Below are positions 20,405 to 30,128 of a stretch of DNA of 64,000 bases, in pieces. The notes under the pieces were generated by a model that saw only the letters and a program-made list of their open reading frames with translations, had not been told where the DNA came from and made no database searches. The first letter of the stretch is position 1; every line of letters begins with the position of its first letter. The translations under genes and the position numbers were made by a program. Source of the stretch: Ignavibacteria bacterium (GTDB lineage: Bacteria; Bacteroidota; Ignavibacteria; Tepidaquicellales; Tepidaquicellaceae); assembly GCA_016719565.1 (NCBI GenBank), contig JADJYU010000016.1, positions 57,385 through 121,384 of the forward strand. The letters run 5' to 3'.

Positions 20405-21381
20405 TTGACTAAATATTTTATAGCAGGCGGCGCCGGGTTTATAGGAAGTCATCTTTGCAGAAGTATTCTGAAAGACGAACCGAATGCCGGAATAACAGTG
20501 TATGATAATTTCAGTTCCGGTCAGATGTGGCACTTGGATGACATTAAAGATAAGCTGAATATTGTCAAAGCTGATATTAAAGATAAAGACGCCTTATTAA
20601 ATACTATGAAAGGAAACGACGTTGTTTATCACTTCGCATCAAATCCGGATATTGCAAAAGCAATGACTCAGCCGGACATTGATTTCTGGGAAGGCACTTT
20701 TCTGACGAATAACATTATTGAAGCAATGAGGATCGGCGGAGTAAAGAATCTGCTGTATGCCTCAGGGAGCGGTGTATACGGAGATACAGGTTTTACTGAA
20801 GCTTCAGAAGATCATTCCCCGCAGCTCCCGATCTCTACATACGGCTCAAGCAAACTTGCTTGTGAGGCAATGCTGTGTTCTTACTGTTATATGTTTGATA
20901 TGAATGCAGCGGCATTCAGATTTGCAAATGTAGTAGGTCCGAATCAGACACACGGTGTCGGATATGATTTTACAAAAAACTTCTTGATGATAGTTCAAAG
21001 CTGACAATATTAGGTGACGGTACTCAGAGCAAGTCATATATATATGTAACTGATATAATTAATGCTATCAGAAATGTTCAGCTGAATTTTCTGAAAGGGT
21101 TTTCTTATTATAATGTATCTACTCTGGATTATATCAGTGTTAAAGAAATTGCTGATATAACTTCTGAAGTACTGAATTTAAAGAATGTAAAATACGATTT
21201 CACAGGCGGTAACAGGGGATGGAAAGGTGATGTCCCTGTGGTCAGAATTAATTCCGATAAGATAAGAAAGACAGGCTGGACAAATGAATTAACATCCGCT
21301 GAAGCAATCAGAAAATCTGTTGAATCCATTTATGAAGACGCATTAAAGAATAAATTCGGATGGAAGGGAGAAATTGTATGA
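20405..21381 (+). CDS. NAD-dependent epimerase/dehydratase (extended SDR), one frameshift
   Basis: TTG start 1 bp after the GT2 stop. The Rossmann loop GGAGFIGS is at residues 8-15 and the catalytic YGSSK at 146-150 (Tyr146, Lys150). The frame breaks near 20995-21005. The next frame continues with LTILGDGTQSKSYIYVTDI and then GDVPVVRINSDKIRKTGW to a stop at 21381, giving about 325 residues as expected for nucleotide-sugar epimerases or dehydratases. It overlaps the kinase gene by 4 bp. In this operon it could modify GDP-heptose or another nucleotide sugar. The exact reaction is not assigned. Confidence 0.82.
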
Positions 21382-22360
21382 TACTTTCCAGAGCACCGGT
21401 AAGAATTTCCATGGGCGGCGGAGGAACAGACCTTCCTTCATATTATGAGAAGCACGGCGGATTCCTTCTTGCGGCGAGCATAAATAAATATGTTCATATT
21501 ATGCTTAACAAAAGATTTGAAGATTCCATAAGGCTTTCATATTCCAAAACAGAGATTGTAAATAATGTAAAAGATATAGAACACAGAATATTCAGAGAAT
21601 CTTTAAAATTTACTGATGTCAGAAAACAGATTGAAATAGTTTCCATCGCTGACGTTCCTTCGAACTGCGGACTCGGGACTTCTTCTGCTTTTACTGTCGC
21701 ATTGCTCAGCGCATTATTTTCTTATAACAGGGATCATAAGACGCTGAGGGAAATTGCTGAATGCGCGTGTAACATCGAGATTAATATTCTGAAAGAGCCG
21801 ATAGGAAAGCAGGATCAGTATGCGGCTACATACGGAGGATTCAATTCTTATACTTTTAATAAGGACGGATCAGTCGATGTAGAGCGGGTGAAGATATCAG
21901 AAGAAGCATTGATGGAAATGCAGAGCAACATTTTTTATTTTATCTGAATAAAAACAGATCGGCAAGCGACATACTTAAACATCAGAATAAAAAAACTAAG
22001 CAGAAGAATGAGGCTGTGCTTGACAGACTGCACAAAATAAAAGAGATCGGACATTACACTAGAAAAATACTTGAGAAAAATAAGATCGATGAATTCGGTG
22101 ATCTGCTTCACGAACACTGGTTAGTAAAGAAAGGATTATCCAGCAAGATTTCAGATCCGTTTACTGATGAAGTCTATGAAACCGCCCGAAAAAACGGCGC
22201 AATAGGCGGTAAAGTGATCGGCGCAGGCGGGGGAGGATTTTTAATGTTTTATTGTCCGAAAGAAAAAACCAAACTTGTTTCAGCCATGAAAAAAATGGGA
22301 CTGAAAGCGACATGGTTTTCTTTTGAGCATGAAGGTGTTAAGAATGGATTTTATAATTAG
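21378..22360 (+). CDS. hddA: GHMP kinase, D-glycero-D-manno-heptose 7-phosphate kinase-like, one frameshift
   Basis: I place the start at ATG 21378, which overlaps the epimerase stop by 4 bp and gives MILSRAPVRISMGGGGTDLP, the usual N-terminus of HddA and related kinases. The ATP loop is DVPSNCGLGTSSAFTVA and the C-terminal GHMP motif is GAIGGKVIGAGGGGFLMF. The frame shifts at a T run near 21931-21940; the joined length is about 327 residues. It phosphorylates heptose 7-phosphate at C1 in the GDP-heptose branch. The neighbouring guanylyltransferase, isomerase and phosphatase support this assignment. Fucose kinase-like function is a weaker alternative. Confidence 0.82.
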
Positions 22361-22366
22361 TTTTTT

Positions 22367-23068
22367 ATGGAGATAAATAATCTGGCTCTGCTGGCAGGAG
22401 GGCTTGCAACGAGATTAAAACCGCTGACGGAAACAATTCCCAAGTCTCTGGTGGATATTAACGGCAATCCTTTTATTTATCATCAGCTTAAATTATTAAA
22501 GGAAAACGGTATTAAGAAAGTTGTTATATGCGCAGGCGCAATGGGGGATCAGCTGGAAAACTATACGAAGACTCTTATACCGGAAGACATTGAAATTGTT
22601 TATTCGCATGACGGAGAAAAGCTTCTGGGCACGGGGGGAGCGCTTATGAATGCAATTGGTTATCTTGATGAGAAATTCTTTGTGATGTACGGTGATTCTT
22701 ATTTAGATACTGATTTTAATAATATAAATAAATACTTTTTGAATCAAAATAAAAGCGGACTCATGACTGTGTTCAGAAATGAAGGCAAATGGGACAGCAG
22801 TAATATTGAATATGATAATGGAATACTGATCAGTTATGATAAGAAAAATAAAACTGAAAGAATGAAGTATATAGATTACGGACTCGGCATTTTATCTAAA
22901 AGCGTTTTTGAAGAATTTAAAGATAAAAAAGTTTTTGATCTGGAAGAAGTTTATAAATCTTTATTAAATAAAAATGAACTTTCAGGATATGAAGTGAAAG
23001 AAAGGTTTTATGAGATTGGTTCCTTTAACGGACTGGATGAAACACGGGAATATTTACAGGAAAATTAA
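22367..23068 (+). CDS. hddC: Nucleotidyltransferase, heptose 1-phosphate guanylyltransferase-like
   Basis: 233 residues of the NTP_transferase family. The nucleotide-binding N-terminus reads ALLAGGLATRLKPLTETIPKSL with the conserved lysine. Later blocks are GTGGALMNA and the metal-binding YGDSY. The length is short, as for HddC and RmlA-like single-domain enzymes without a left-handed helix domain. It would activate D-glycero-alpha-D-manno-heptose 1-phosphate with GTP. It lies 6 bp after the hddA-like gene and 3 bp before the isomerase. The nucleotide preference is inferred from context. Confidence 0.82.
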   Translation: MEINNLALLAGGLATRLKPLTETIPKSLVDINGNPFIYHQLKLLKENGIKKVVICAGAMGDQLENYTKTLIPEDIEIVYSHDGEKLLGTGGALMNAIGYLDEKFFVMYGDSYLDTDFNNINKYFLNQNKSGLMTVFRNEGKWDSSNIEYDNGILISYDKKNKTERMKYIDYGLGILSKSVFEEFKDKKVFDLEEVYKSLLNKNELSGYEVKERFYEIGSFNGLDETREYLQEN

Positions 23069-23071
23069 AAA

Positions 23072-23671
23072 ATGGATTACATAAAAAAATATTTAGAAGA
23101 AGTTACATCGATTGCTAACAGTCTGGATAAGGATCAGATCGCTGAGATGGCAAAGATCATTTCAGAATTAAAGAAAAACGGCGGCAGATTGTTTTTTCTC
23201 GGAGTCGGCGGGGGAGCGGGAAATGCTTCCCATGCAGTAAATGATTTCAGAAAAATTGCAGGCATTGAAAGTTATTCGCCTTCAGACAATGTATCTGAAC
23301 TTACCGCAAGAATCAATGATGACGGCTGGGATACATCATATGTAAACTGGCTGAAAGGAAGCCGTCTGAAAAAAGAGGACTGTATATTTGTATTCTCTGT
23401 CGGCGGCGGAAATGAAGAAAAAAATATAAGCGTTAACTTGGTCAATGCTTTGAAGTTTGCAAAAGAAACCGGATCTAAAATTATAGGGATAGTCGGAAAG
23501 GACGGGGGATACACTGCAAAAGCTGCAGATGCCGTTGTTATTATACCGACGATTAATCCGGAAACTATAACTCCGCATACTGAATCTTTTCAGGGGACGG
23601 TCTGGCATTTGCTTGTGACTCATCCTTTGGTGAAAGAATATGAAATGAAATGGGAATCAGCCGTAAAGTGA
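23072..23671 (+). CDS. gmhA: SIS-domain phosphoheptose isomerase-like protein
   Basis: 199 residues with one SIS sugar-isomerase domain. The phosphate-binding segments are FFLGVGGGAGNASHAVNDFRK and FVFSVGGGNEEKN (around residues 46-66 and 108-121). C-terminal residues HTESFQGTVWHLLVTHPLV match the GmhA/DiaA branch. It should convert sedoheptulose 7-phosphate to heptose 7-phosphate. Its end overlaps the following phosphatase start (GTGA). DiaA-like regulation is an alternative, but the operon strongly favours heptose synthesis. Confidence 0.82.
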   Translation: MDYIKKYLEEVTSIANSLDKDQIAEMAKIISELKKNGGRLFFLGVGGGAGNASHAVNDFRKIAGIESYSPSDNVSELTARINDDGWDTSYVNWLKGSRLKKEDCIFVFSVGGGNEEKNISVNLVNALKFAKETGSKIIGIVGKDGGYTAKAADAVVIIPTINPETITPHTESFQGTVWHLLVTHPLVKEYEMKWESAVK

Positions 23672-24243
23672 ATAAGGCGGTTTTCCTTGACAGAGACGGT
23701 GTCATTAACGAACTGATATATAATGAAGCCGGCGGGGAGTTTGAGCCGCCGCACAGGACTGAAGATATAAAAATAATTAGCGGTGTCCCGGAAGCGCTTG
23801 ATAAGTTAACTCAAAACGGGTTTGAATTATTTATTATCTCAAATCAGCCTGATCATGCAAAGGGGAAAACTTCGCTGGAAAGTTTAATGCTGGTGCGGAA
23901 TAAGTTTATGGAAATTCTGAATATAGACAGGGAAATAATTAAAGAAGACTATTATTGTTTTCATCATCCCGAAGGCGTCACCGAAGGATTTTCATTTAAC
24001 TGCGAATGCAGAAAACCTAACACGCTGTCAGTGGATACGGCAGTAAGTAAATACGGGATAGACAGAAATTCTTCCTGGATGATAGGTGACAGAGAGACTG
24101 ATATTGAGTGCGGGATAAATTCCCGGCTGAAAACAATTTTAATAAAAAATAAATATAACACTTATCCCGGAAGAGTAAAACCGGATCATAAAGCTTCGGA
24201 TCTAACTTCCGCAGCAGAAATAATTTTGAATAAAAAACATTAA
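23668..24243 (+). CDS. gmhB: HAD-family heptose bisphosphate phosphatase-like
   Basis: I choose GTG at 23668, overlapping the isomerase stop as GTGA; an ATG at 23650 would add six residues and a longer overlap. The HAD nucleophile motif FLDRDGVINE comes immediately (Asp8 and Asp10). Then come SNQPDHAKG, a cysteine/histidine cluster (CFHHPEG and CECRKP) that fits the zinc loop of GmhB, and the C-terminal MIGDRETDIECG. It removes the 7-phosphate from heptose 1,7-bisphosphate. It sits directly before the transaldolase gene. Histidinol phosphatase activity is the usual alternative for this family. Confidence 0.85.
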   Translation: MNKAVFLDRDGVINELIYNEAGGEFEPPHRTEDIKIISGVPEALDKLTQNGFELFIISNQPDHAKGKTSLESLMLVRNKFMEILNIDREIIKEDYYCFHHPEGVTEGFSFNCECRKPNTLSVDTAVSKYGIDRNSSWMIGDRETDIECGINSRLKTILIKNKYNTYPGRVKPDHKASDLTSAAEIILNKKH

Positions 24244-24244
24244 T

Positions 24245-24961
24245 ATGAACAGTTCAAAAGATCTCAAAATAAAAATATTTTCAGATGGCGCTAACGTGAA
24301 CGAGATGAAGAGAGTCTACGGCGAAGGCATTGTTTCGGGCTTCACAACTAATCCAACGCTGATGAAGAAAGACGGGGTAAAAGATTATGTGGCGTTTGCC
24401 AAGGATGTATTGTCGGAGATAAAGGACATGCCGATCTCGTTTGAAGTGTTCACGGATGATTTCGAATCAATGGAAAGACAGGCGAATGTGATAGCGTCAT
24501 GGGGAGATAATGTTTATATAAAAATTCCGGTAACCAATACAAAAGACGAAACTTCTTATGAGCTTATAAATAAATTGTCATCAAAAGGTTTTAAGCTGAA
24601 TGTAACGGCAATACTTACTACCGCTCAGGTGAAAAGTGTATACGACAGTCTTGCTAAAAGTACGCCTTCAATAATTTCAGTGTTTGCAGGGAGGATCGCA
24701 GATACAGGCAGAGACCCGATACCTTATTTGAAAGAAAGTTATGAGATCGTAAAAAACTCCGAGAGTGTAGAGCTGTTATGGGCAAGCTCCAGAGAATTGC
24801 TGAATATTGTGCAGGCGCAAGAGTGCGGATGTCACATCGTAACGGTTACCAATGACCTGCTGAAAAAACTGAAAATGATTGGCATGGATCTGAAAGAACT
24901 CTCTCTTGACACAGTGAAAATGTTTTACAATGATGCATCGTCAGCAGGATACGAATTTTAA
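24245..24961 (+). CDS. Transaldolase-family protein
   Basis: 238 residues, the size of short transaldolases and fructose-6-phosphate aldolases. Conserved points are FSDGANVNEM, GFTTNPTLMKKDGV and the Schiff-base lysine in YIKIPVTNT (Lys93). Toward the end are SVFAGRIADTGRDP and ELLWASSRE. It begins 1 bp after the gmhB-like stop and is clearly part of the heptose operon. Transaldolase makes sedoheptulose 7-phosphate, the substrate of GmhA, so it may feed the pathway directly. This link is inference; a general pentose-phosphate role is possible. Confidence 0.88.
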   Translation: MNSSKDLKIKIFSDGANVNEMKRVYGEGIVSGFTTNPTLMKKDGVKDYVAFAKDVLSEIKDMPISFEVFTDDFESMERQANVIASWGDNVYIKIPVTNTKDETSYELINKLSSKGFKLNVTAILTTAQVKSVYDSLAKSTPSIISVFAGRIADTGRDPIPYLKESYEIVKNSESVELLWASSRELLNIVQAQECGCHIVTVTNDLLKKLKMIGMDLKELSLDTVKMFYNDASSAGYEF

Positions 24962-24986
24962 ATTTAAGAAACTAAACACGGTATAA

Positions 24987-26372
24987 TTGTCCAAGAGGAA
25001 GGAAAAAATATTTTTATTTCTGTTCGATCTTATATTTATTGCATTAGCCTGGACTGTATATTATTACATCAGAGTGGAATCCGGCTGGATCATATACGCC
25101 AATCCTCCCGCTTTCATTGCTCCGCTAATTGCAATTTATATTTACTGGTTAGTTATATTTTCATTTGCAGGATTATATCAGCATTGGTTTGTAAGATCAA
25201 GGTTTGATGAATTTTCATCTGTGTTTAAAACTGTTTCTGTAGGCTGTTTCATTTTGTTCTTTCTGATATTTCTTGATGACATGATGAATGACGCTCCCAT
25301 TATATCAAGATTTCTGATCCTGATTTACTGGCTGCTGACAGTTATCTGTGTAAGCACCGGAAGAATAATAATCAGAAGCGTTCAGAGGAATTTACTTGAG
25401 AAAGGAATTGGTCTGAGAAATACCCTGATAGCGGGAAGCGGTGAAAAAGCAATCGAACTCGAAGCTATGATCAAAAAATATCCCCAGCTAGGATATAAAT
25501 TTATAGGGTTTGTCAAAATAAACCATAATGAGTCAGCAGTGAACAGGAATTCTCTCGGAAGCATTACAGAAATAAAAAAAATTATTAAGGAAAAAGAAAT
25601 TTCAGAGATACTTATCGCGCTTGAGTTAAATGAAAAGGAAAAGCTGATTGAAATTATCAGATACTGCAGTGAAGAAAAAGTGAACATGAAAATACTGCCT
25701 GATATGTATGAGATAGTAAGCGGAATGGCGAGGACAAATCAGATATACGGAGTACCGCTGATAGAAGTGATGCCTGATATAATGTCCCCTGCGGGATTAC
25801 TGACAAAAAGAATTATTGATGTAACAATTTCTTTTTTAACTTTGATAATACTTTTTCCGTTACTTGTTTTAGTTTCAGTGCTGATAAAGTTAAACTCAAA
25901 AGGTCCTGTGTTTTACAAACAGGAGAGAGTCGGGAAGAAGAATGTTATTTTTACCATGTATAAATTCCGATCAATGATCGTGAATTCCGAAGAGTACGGA
26001 CCCGAGTGGTCGGGCAGCAATGATCCGAGAATAACTAAAATAGGTAAGATCCTGAGAAGATTATACATTGATGAAATACCTCAGATGATAAATGTTTTAA
26101 AAAATGAAATGAGCCTGATCGGTCCGAGACCGGAAAGACCATTTTTTGTAGAGCAGTTAAAAAAGGAAATACCGTATTATTATAAAAGATTATCTGTGAA
26201 GCCGGGTATTACAGGCTGGGCGCAGATAAAACATAAATACGATACGTCTGTTGATGACGTAAAATCCAAACTCCAGTTTGATTTTTATTATATAGAAAAT
26301 ATGAGTCTGAAATTAGATTTTAAAATTATGATCAATACAATTATCGTGATAATTTTAATGAAAGGTCACTGA
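24987..26372 (+). CDS. Polyprenyl-phosphate glycosylphosphotransferase (WbaP/WcaJ-like)
   Basis: 461 residues with TTG start at 24987. Four to five N-terminal membrane helices (1-135) precede a CoA-binding-like domain (about 145-250). The C-terminal bacterial sugar transferase domain has its re-entrant helix (RIIDVTISFLTLIILFP), KGPVFYKQERVGKKN, YKFRSM, the catalytic Asp-Glu in YIDEIPQ, SLIGPRPERP and VKPGITGWAQI. All key residues are present. It transfers a sugar 1-phosphate to undecaprenyl phosphate and so starts the repeat unit. It is the only intact initiating enzyme in the window. Confidence 0.95.
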   Translation: MSKRKEKIFLFLFDLIFIALAWTVYYYIRVESGWIIYANPPAFIAPLIAIYIYWLVIFSFAGLYQHWFVRSRFDEFSSVFKTVSVGCFILFFLIFLDDMMNDAPIISRFLILIYWLLTVICVSTGRIIIRSVQRNLLEKGIGLRNTLIAGSGEKAIELEAMIKKYPQLGYKFIGFVKINHNESAVNRNSLGSITEIKKIIKEKEISEILIALELNEKEKLIEIIRYCSEEKVNMKILPDMYEIVSGMARTNQIYGVPLIEVMPDIMSPAGLLTKRIIDVTISFLTLIILFPLLVLVSVLIKLNSKGPVFYKQERVGKKNVIFTMYKFRSMIVNSEEYGPEWSGSNDPRITKIGKILRRLYIDEIPQMINVLKNEMSLIGPRPERPFFVEQLKKEIPYYYKRLSVKPGITGWAQIKHKYDTSVDDVKSKLQFDFYYIENMSLKLDFKIMINTIIVIILMKGH

Positions 26373-26374
26373 TC

Positions 26375-27097
26375 TTGAAAAGAATATTAGTGATCATACC
26401 GACATATAATGAAGCTGATAACATTCTAAAGATAATTCCGCTTATACTTGAAAACAGTGATGCGGACAATGAATATAATGTTCTGGTGGTGGATGACAAT
26501 TCTCCGGACGGTACAGCGAAACTTGTCGAAGATTATAACAGCCCCCGGGTTAACATTCTCAAAAGAGAAAAAAAATCCGGACTGGGGACAGCGTATGTCG
26601 CCGGTTTTAAATATGCATTTAAAGAAAACTACGACTGCGTTTTTGAAATGGACGCTGACTTTTCACATGATCCGAAGTATCTGAAAGAATTCATTAAGAA
26701 GATTGATGAAGGTTATGATCTTGTGATAGGCTCAAGATACATTGACGGAATATCAGTATTGAACTGGCCTTTGAGAAGACTGATACTCAGCTATCTCGCA
26801 TCGGTTTATACCAGAGCTGTTACGGGACTGAAAGTAATGGACACTACAGCCGGATTTATGTGCTATAAAGTGAATTCTCTGAAGCAGATAAATCTTGACG
26901 AAGTGAGATCAAACGGATATTCATTCCAGATCGAAATGAAATTCAAAATGTATAAAAAAGGATTTAAAATAGTCGAAGTTCCGATCTTATTTATAGACAG
27001 AAGAGAAGGGGAATCAAAGATGTCACGAAAAGTTGTTTATGAAGCGTATTTTATGGTATGGAAATTAAAATTCAAATCTATTTTTGGAAAATTGTAG
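26375..27097 (+). CDS. Polyprenol monophosphomannose synthase-like GT2 (DPM1-like)
   Basis: 240 residues. Motifs: VIIPTYNEADNI, VVDDNSPDGTA, FEMDADFSHDPKYL, VIGSRYIDG, then TAGFMCYK and SNGYSFQIEM. This is the dolichol-phosphate mannose synthase pattern (GT2, no C-terminal membrane domain). It would attach mannose, or another sugar, to polyprenyl phosphate. The start is TTG, 2 bp after the previous gene, so they are co-translated. Such lipid-linked single sugars usually serve periplasmic glycosyltransferases; none is obvious here. Confidence 0.9.
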   Translation: MKRILVIIPTYNEADNILKIIPLILENSDADNEYNVLVVDDNSPDGTAKLVEDYNSPRVNILKREKKSGLGTAYVAGFKYAFKENYDCVFEMDADFSHDPKYLKEFIKKIDEGYDLVIGSRYIDGISVLNWPLRRLILSYLASVYTRAVTGLKVMDTTAGFMCYKVNSLKQINLDEVRSNGYSFQIEMKFKMYKKGFKIVEVPILFIDRREGESKMSRKVVYEAYFMVWKLKFKSIFGKL

Positions 27098-27166
27098 TTC
27101 CATTCAGTTCTCATATGAAATGTTAATTTATATAAGGCATTTCAATAAGCACCCAATAAATTTTCA

Positions 27167-29119
27167 ATGAGCGATATCAGCATTGACATTTCGGTTGTAA
27201 TAGTTAATTACAATGTCAGAGATCTTGCAGACAATTGCATCTCCTCCATATACACCGCAAACAATAACGAATATAAAATAGAGATTTATTTCGTTGACAA
27301 TAATTCCATTGACGGAAGTTCTGATCATATCGAAAAAAAATACCCTGAAGTTAAAGTAATCCGCAACTCCAGGAATATCGGATTTTCAAAAGCCAATAAT
27401 ATTGCTTTAAGACAATGCAAAGGAAAGTATGTATTAATTCTCAACCCTGATACTCTTCTTGAGGAAAATACTTTCAGTAAACTCATTAAATTTTGTGAAA
27501 GTCATAAACATACAGGAGCCGTTACTTCCCGGCTGATACTCGGTAACGGAAAGCTTGACTCGGCGTGTAAAAGAAGTTTCCCTGTTCCGTCAGTTGCAAT
27601 ACCGCGGATACTTGGTCTTTCGTCTCTGTTTCCCAAAAGCAAACTGTTCGGAAAGTATAATCTTACATATCTCGATGAAAATAAAACATGGGAAGTAGAT
27701 GCTATCTGCGGAGCCTTCATGTTCATTCCAAAAGCCGTCCTTGATGATGCCGGATTATTTGATGAAGATTACTTTATGTACGGTGAAGATATTGATCTTT
27801 GCTACAGGATAAAAAAACACGGATACAAGATCTTTTATTTTCCGGAAGTTACAACAATTCATTTTAAAGGAGAAAGTACGCGGAAGACTAATCTGTCTTA
27901 TGTTAATAATTTTTACGGCGCTATGATTATTTTTGTGAGGAAAAATTTCACAGGATTTTCAAGACTCCTTTCACCTGTACTTCAGTTCGGAATTTTCTGG
28001 AGATCCTTGTTCTCATATATGCAGAGGATACTGAGAATATTTATTTTTCCGATCTCTGATATCATACTTTTATATTTATCTCTCATACTGTCAGTAAGAT
28101 TCCGTTTTGGTATTTTTCCGAATACAGATTACATGTTTATTATTTCTGTGTATGTCCTGATCTGGATCCTGACACTTGCAGTATTTGGTTCATATTCTAA
28201 AAAGCATTTCCTTTCGCTCCGGAATACATTTAACGCACTCATAGTAGGATTTTTTATCAATTCCTCCATTACTTATTTTTTTAAGGAGTATGCATTCTCA
28301 AGAGGTGTAATACTTGCTTCGACAGTCCTATCAATATTTTTTCTGCTTCTTTTCAGAGGCGGATACAAGATGTATTTATTTATAATTTCAAAGAATATTC
28401 TTCTTAATAAAGTAAATCTTCTGCAGGTAGGAAGCGAAAGACTCAGTCAGAATGTGGAAGATAAGTTAAATTCGAAATATAATATTATTCATTATTCAGA
28501 TATTTCACAGAAGAATGAAATTTCAGAGCTTGAAGAAATTATTACTATAAATAAGATTGATGAAGTAGTATTTGCGGGAAATCAGTTTTCTAATCAGGAT
28601 ATGCTGAATCTGATGTGGGATATGAGAGACAGGAATGTAAGATTCAGAATATTCCCTTCAGGAAAAGAGCTGATGCTTTCAAAGCTGAATACAAGCAGTA
28701 TTGATGAGATTAACCTAATTGAAATTGAATATAATATTAATAATAAATTAAATATATTTTTAAAAAGAACTTTTGATATAATTTTTTCACTGATACTGCT
28801 TTTAACGGTCTATCCCGTATTGATTATATTGATGAAAGCGTTTGAGTACAAACCCGGAAAACACCTGTCCAAATTACTTCGGCTGCCCGATGTTTTTAAA
28901 GGTAATACAAGCTTTGTAGGATATCCCGTCTGGCTTGAAACAAATCAGAAACAGTATATCGGAAAAAAAGGTCTTACAGGTCTTGTTCAGCTGAACAGTT
29001 ACGAGGGAATTTCAGAAGAAGAGATAATCAATATGAATTTATTCTATGCAAAGAATCAGTCTCTTATACTCGACATGGAGATCTTGTTAAAAACATTTTT
29101 CTTAACATTCAAAAAATAA
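27167..29119 (+). CDS. GT2 transferase fused to a degenerate polyprenyl-phosphate sugar-phosphotransferase module
   Basis: 650 residues. Residues 1-260 are a rhamnosyltransferase-like GT2 (VVIVNYN, DNNSIDG at 44-50, NPD at 93-95, ICGAFMFIPKAVLDDAGLF, FMYGEDIDLCYRI). Then come four or five membrane helices (about 290-410), a CoA-binding-like domain (about 420-520) and a C-terminal piece from about 535 that begins like a sugar-phosphotransferase (KRTFDIIFSLILLL) and ends like one (FVGYP, KKGLTGLVQLNSYEG). The roughly 70 residues carrying the basic YKFRSM stretch and the Asp-Glu dyad are missing. It is probably inactive as a transferase and may act as a membrane anchor. It ends 1 bp before accA. 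Confidence 0.85.
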   Translation: MSDISIDISVVIVNYNVRDLADNCISSIYTANNNEYKIEIYFVDNNSIDGSSDHIEKKYPEVKVIRNSRNIGFSKANNIALRQCKGKYVLILNPDTLLEENTFSKLIKFCESHKHTGAVTSRLILGNGKLDSACKRSFPVPSVAIPRILGLSSLFPKSKLFGKYNLTYLDENKTWEVDAICGAFMFIPKAVLDDAGLFDEDYFMYGEDIDLCYRIKKHGYKIFYFPEVTTIHFKGESTRKTNLSYVNNFYGAMIIFVRKNFTGFSRLLSPVLQFGIFWRSLFSYMQRILRIFIFPISDIILLYLSLILSVRFRFGIFPNTDYMFIISVYVLIWILTLAVFGSYSKKHFLSLRNTFNALIVGFFINSSITYFFKEYAFSRGVILASTVLSIFFLLLFRGGYKMYLFIISKNILLNKVNLLQVGSERLSQNVEDKLNSKYNIIHYSDISQKNEISELEEIITINKIDEVVFAGNQFSNQDMLNLMWDMRDRNVRFRIFPSGKELMLSKLNTSSIDEINLIEIEYNINNKLNIFLKRTFDIIFSLILLLTVYPVLIILMKAFEYKPGKHLSKLLRLPDVFKGNTSFVGYPVWLETNQKQYIGKKGLTGLVQLNSYEGISEEEIINMNLFYAKNQSLILDMEILLKTFFLTFKK

Positions 29120-29120
29120 A

Positions 29121-30074
29121 ATGGCTGTTCAAAATTATCTTGAAATAGAGAAACCGATAATTACTCTTGAAAATAAAATTAAGGAAATGCGGAAGATGTC
29201 TGATCAGCTTGACATTTCCCATGAGATAAGCAAGCTTGAAGAGCGGATCAATGAACTGAGAAAAGAAATTTTCAGCAATCTTACTCCGTGGCAGATTGTT
29301 CAGCTTGCCCGTCATCCGGAGAGGCCATGTGCGCTTGATTATATTTATCTGATGACGGAAAACTTTGTAGAGCTTCACGGGGACAGACATTTCGGAGATG
29401 ATAAGGCGATAGTCGGGGGATTTGCAAATCTAGACGGCAGGACTGTGATGATAATCGGTCAGCAAAAAGGAAGAGACACCAAATCAAACATATACAGGAA
29501 TTTCGGAATGCCGAATCCCGAAGGTTACAGAAAAGCGCTGAGACTTATGAAGCTTGCGGAAAAATTTAATAAACCGGTAATTACACTTGTAGATACTCCC
29601 GGAGCTTTTCCCGGAATAGAAGCTGAAGAAAGAGGACAGGCGGAAGCAATCGCAAAAAATCTGTATGAAATGTCATCTCTGCAGGTACCGATAATTGTTG
29701 CTATAATCGGTGAAGGCGCTTCAGGCGGCGCGCTTGGTATCGGAGTCGGAGACAGGATCCTTATGCTGAAATACTGCTGGTATTCTGTAATATCCCCGGA
29801 ATCATGTTCATCAATATTATGGAGAAGCTGGGACTATAAAGAGCAGGCGGCTGAGTCGCTGAAGCTTACTGCAAAAGACATGCTTGAACTTAAAATAATA
29901 GACAGGATAATAGAAGAGCCGGAAGGCGGCGCGCACAGGGATCATGAAGAAGCTGCAAAGCTGCTGAAAAAAGCTCTGACAGAAGAACTTGACGCAGTGA
30001 GTAAAATTAAAAAAGATAAATTCCTTGATAACAGAATTAAGAAATTCGGGGAAATGGGTTTTTTCAAAGACTGA
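29121..30074 (+). CDS. accA: Acetyl-CoA carboxylase carboxyltransferase subunit alpha
   Basis: 317 residues, the normal AccA length. An N-terminal coiled segment (LENKIKEMRKMSDQLD) is followed by NLTPWQIVQLARHPERP, LHGDRHFGDDKAIVGG and the crotonase-type core IGEGASGGALGIGVGD with oxyanion glycines. With AccD it transfers the carboxyl group from biotin carrier to acetyl-CoA, the first step of fatty acid synthesis. accD is not in the window. It starts 1 bp after the fused GT2 gene, so a housekeeping gene is transcribed from the end of the polysaccharide operon or from a promoter inside it. Confidence 0.96.
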   Translation: MAVQNYLEIEKPIITLENKIKEMRKMSDQLDISHEISKLEERINELRKEIFSNLTPWQIVQLARHPERPCALDYIYLMTENFVELHGDRHFGDDKAIVGGFANLDGRTVMIIGQQKGRDTKSNIYRNFGMPNPEGYRKALRLMKLAEKFNKPVITLVDTPGAFPGIEAEERGQAEAIAKNLYEMSSLQVPIIVAIIGEGASGGALGIGVGDRILMLKYCWYSVISPESCSSILWRSWDYKEQAAESLKLTAKDMLELKIIDRIIEEPEGGAHRDHEEAAKLLKKALTEELDAVSKIKKDKFLDNRIKKFGEMGFFKD

Positions 30075-30128
30075 TATATAAATAAATAAGAGATAACTTA
30101 TTACATCTCAAAAATTTCAAATAATAAA

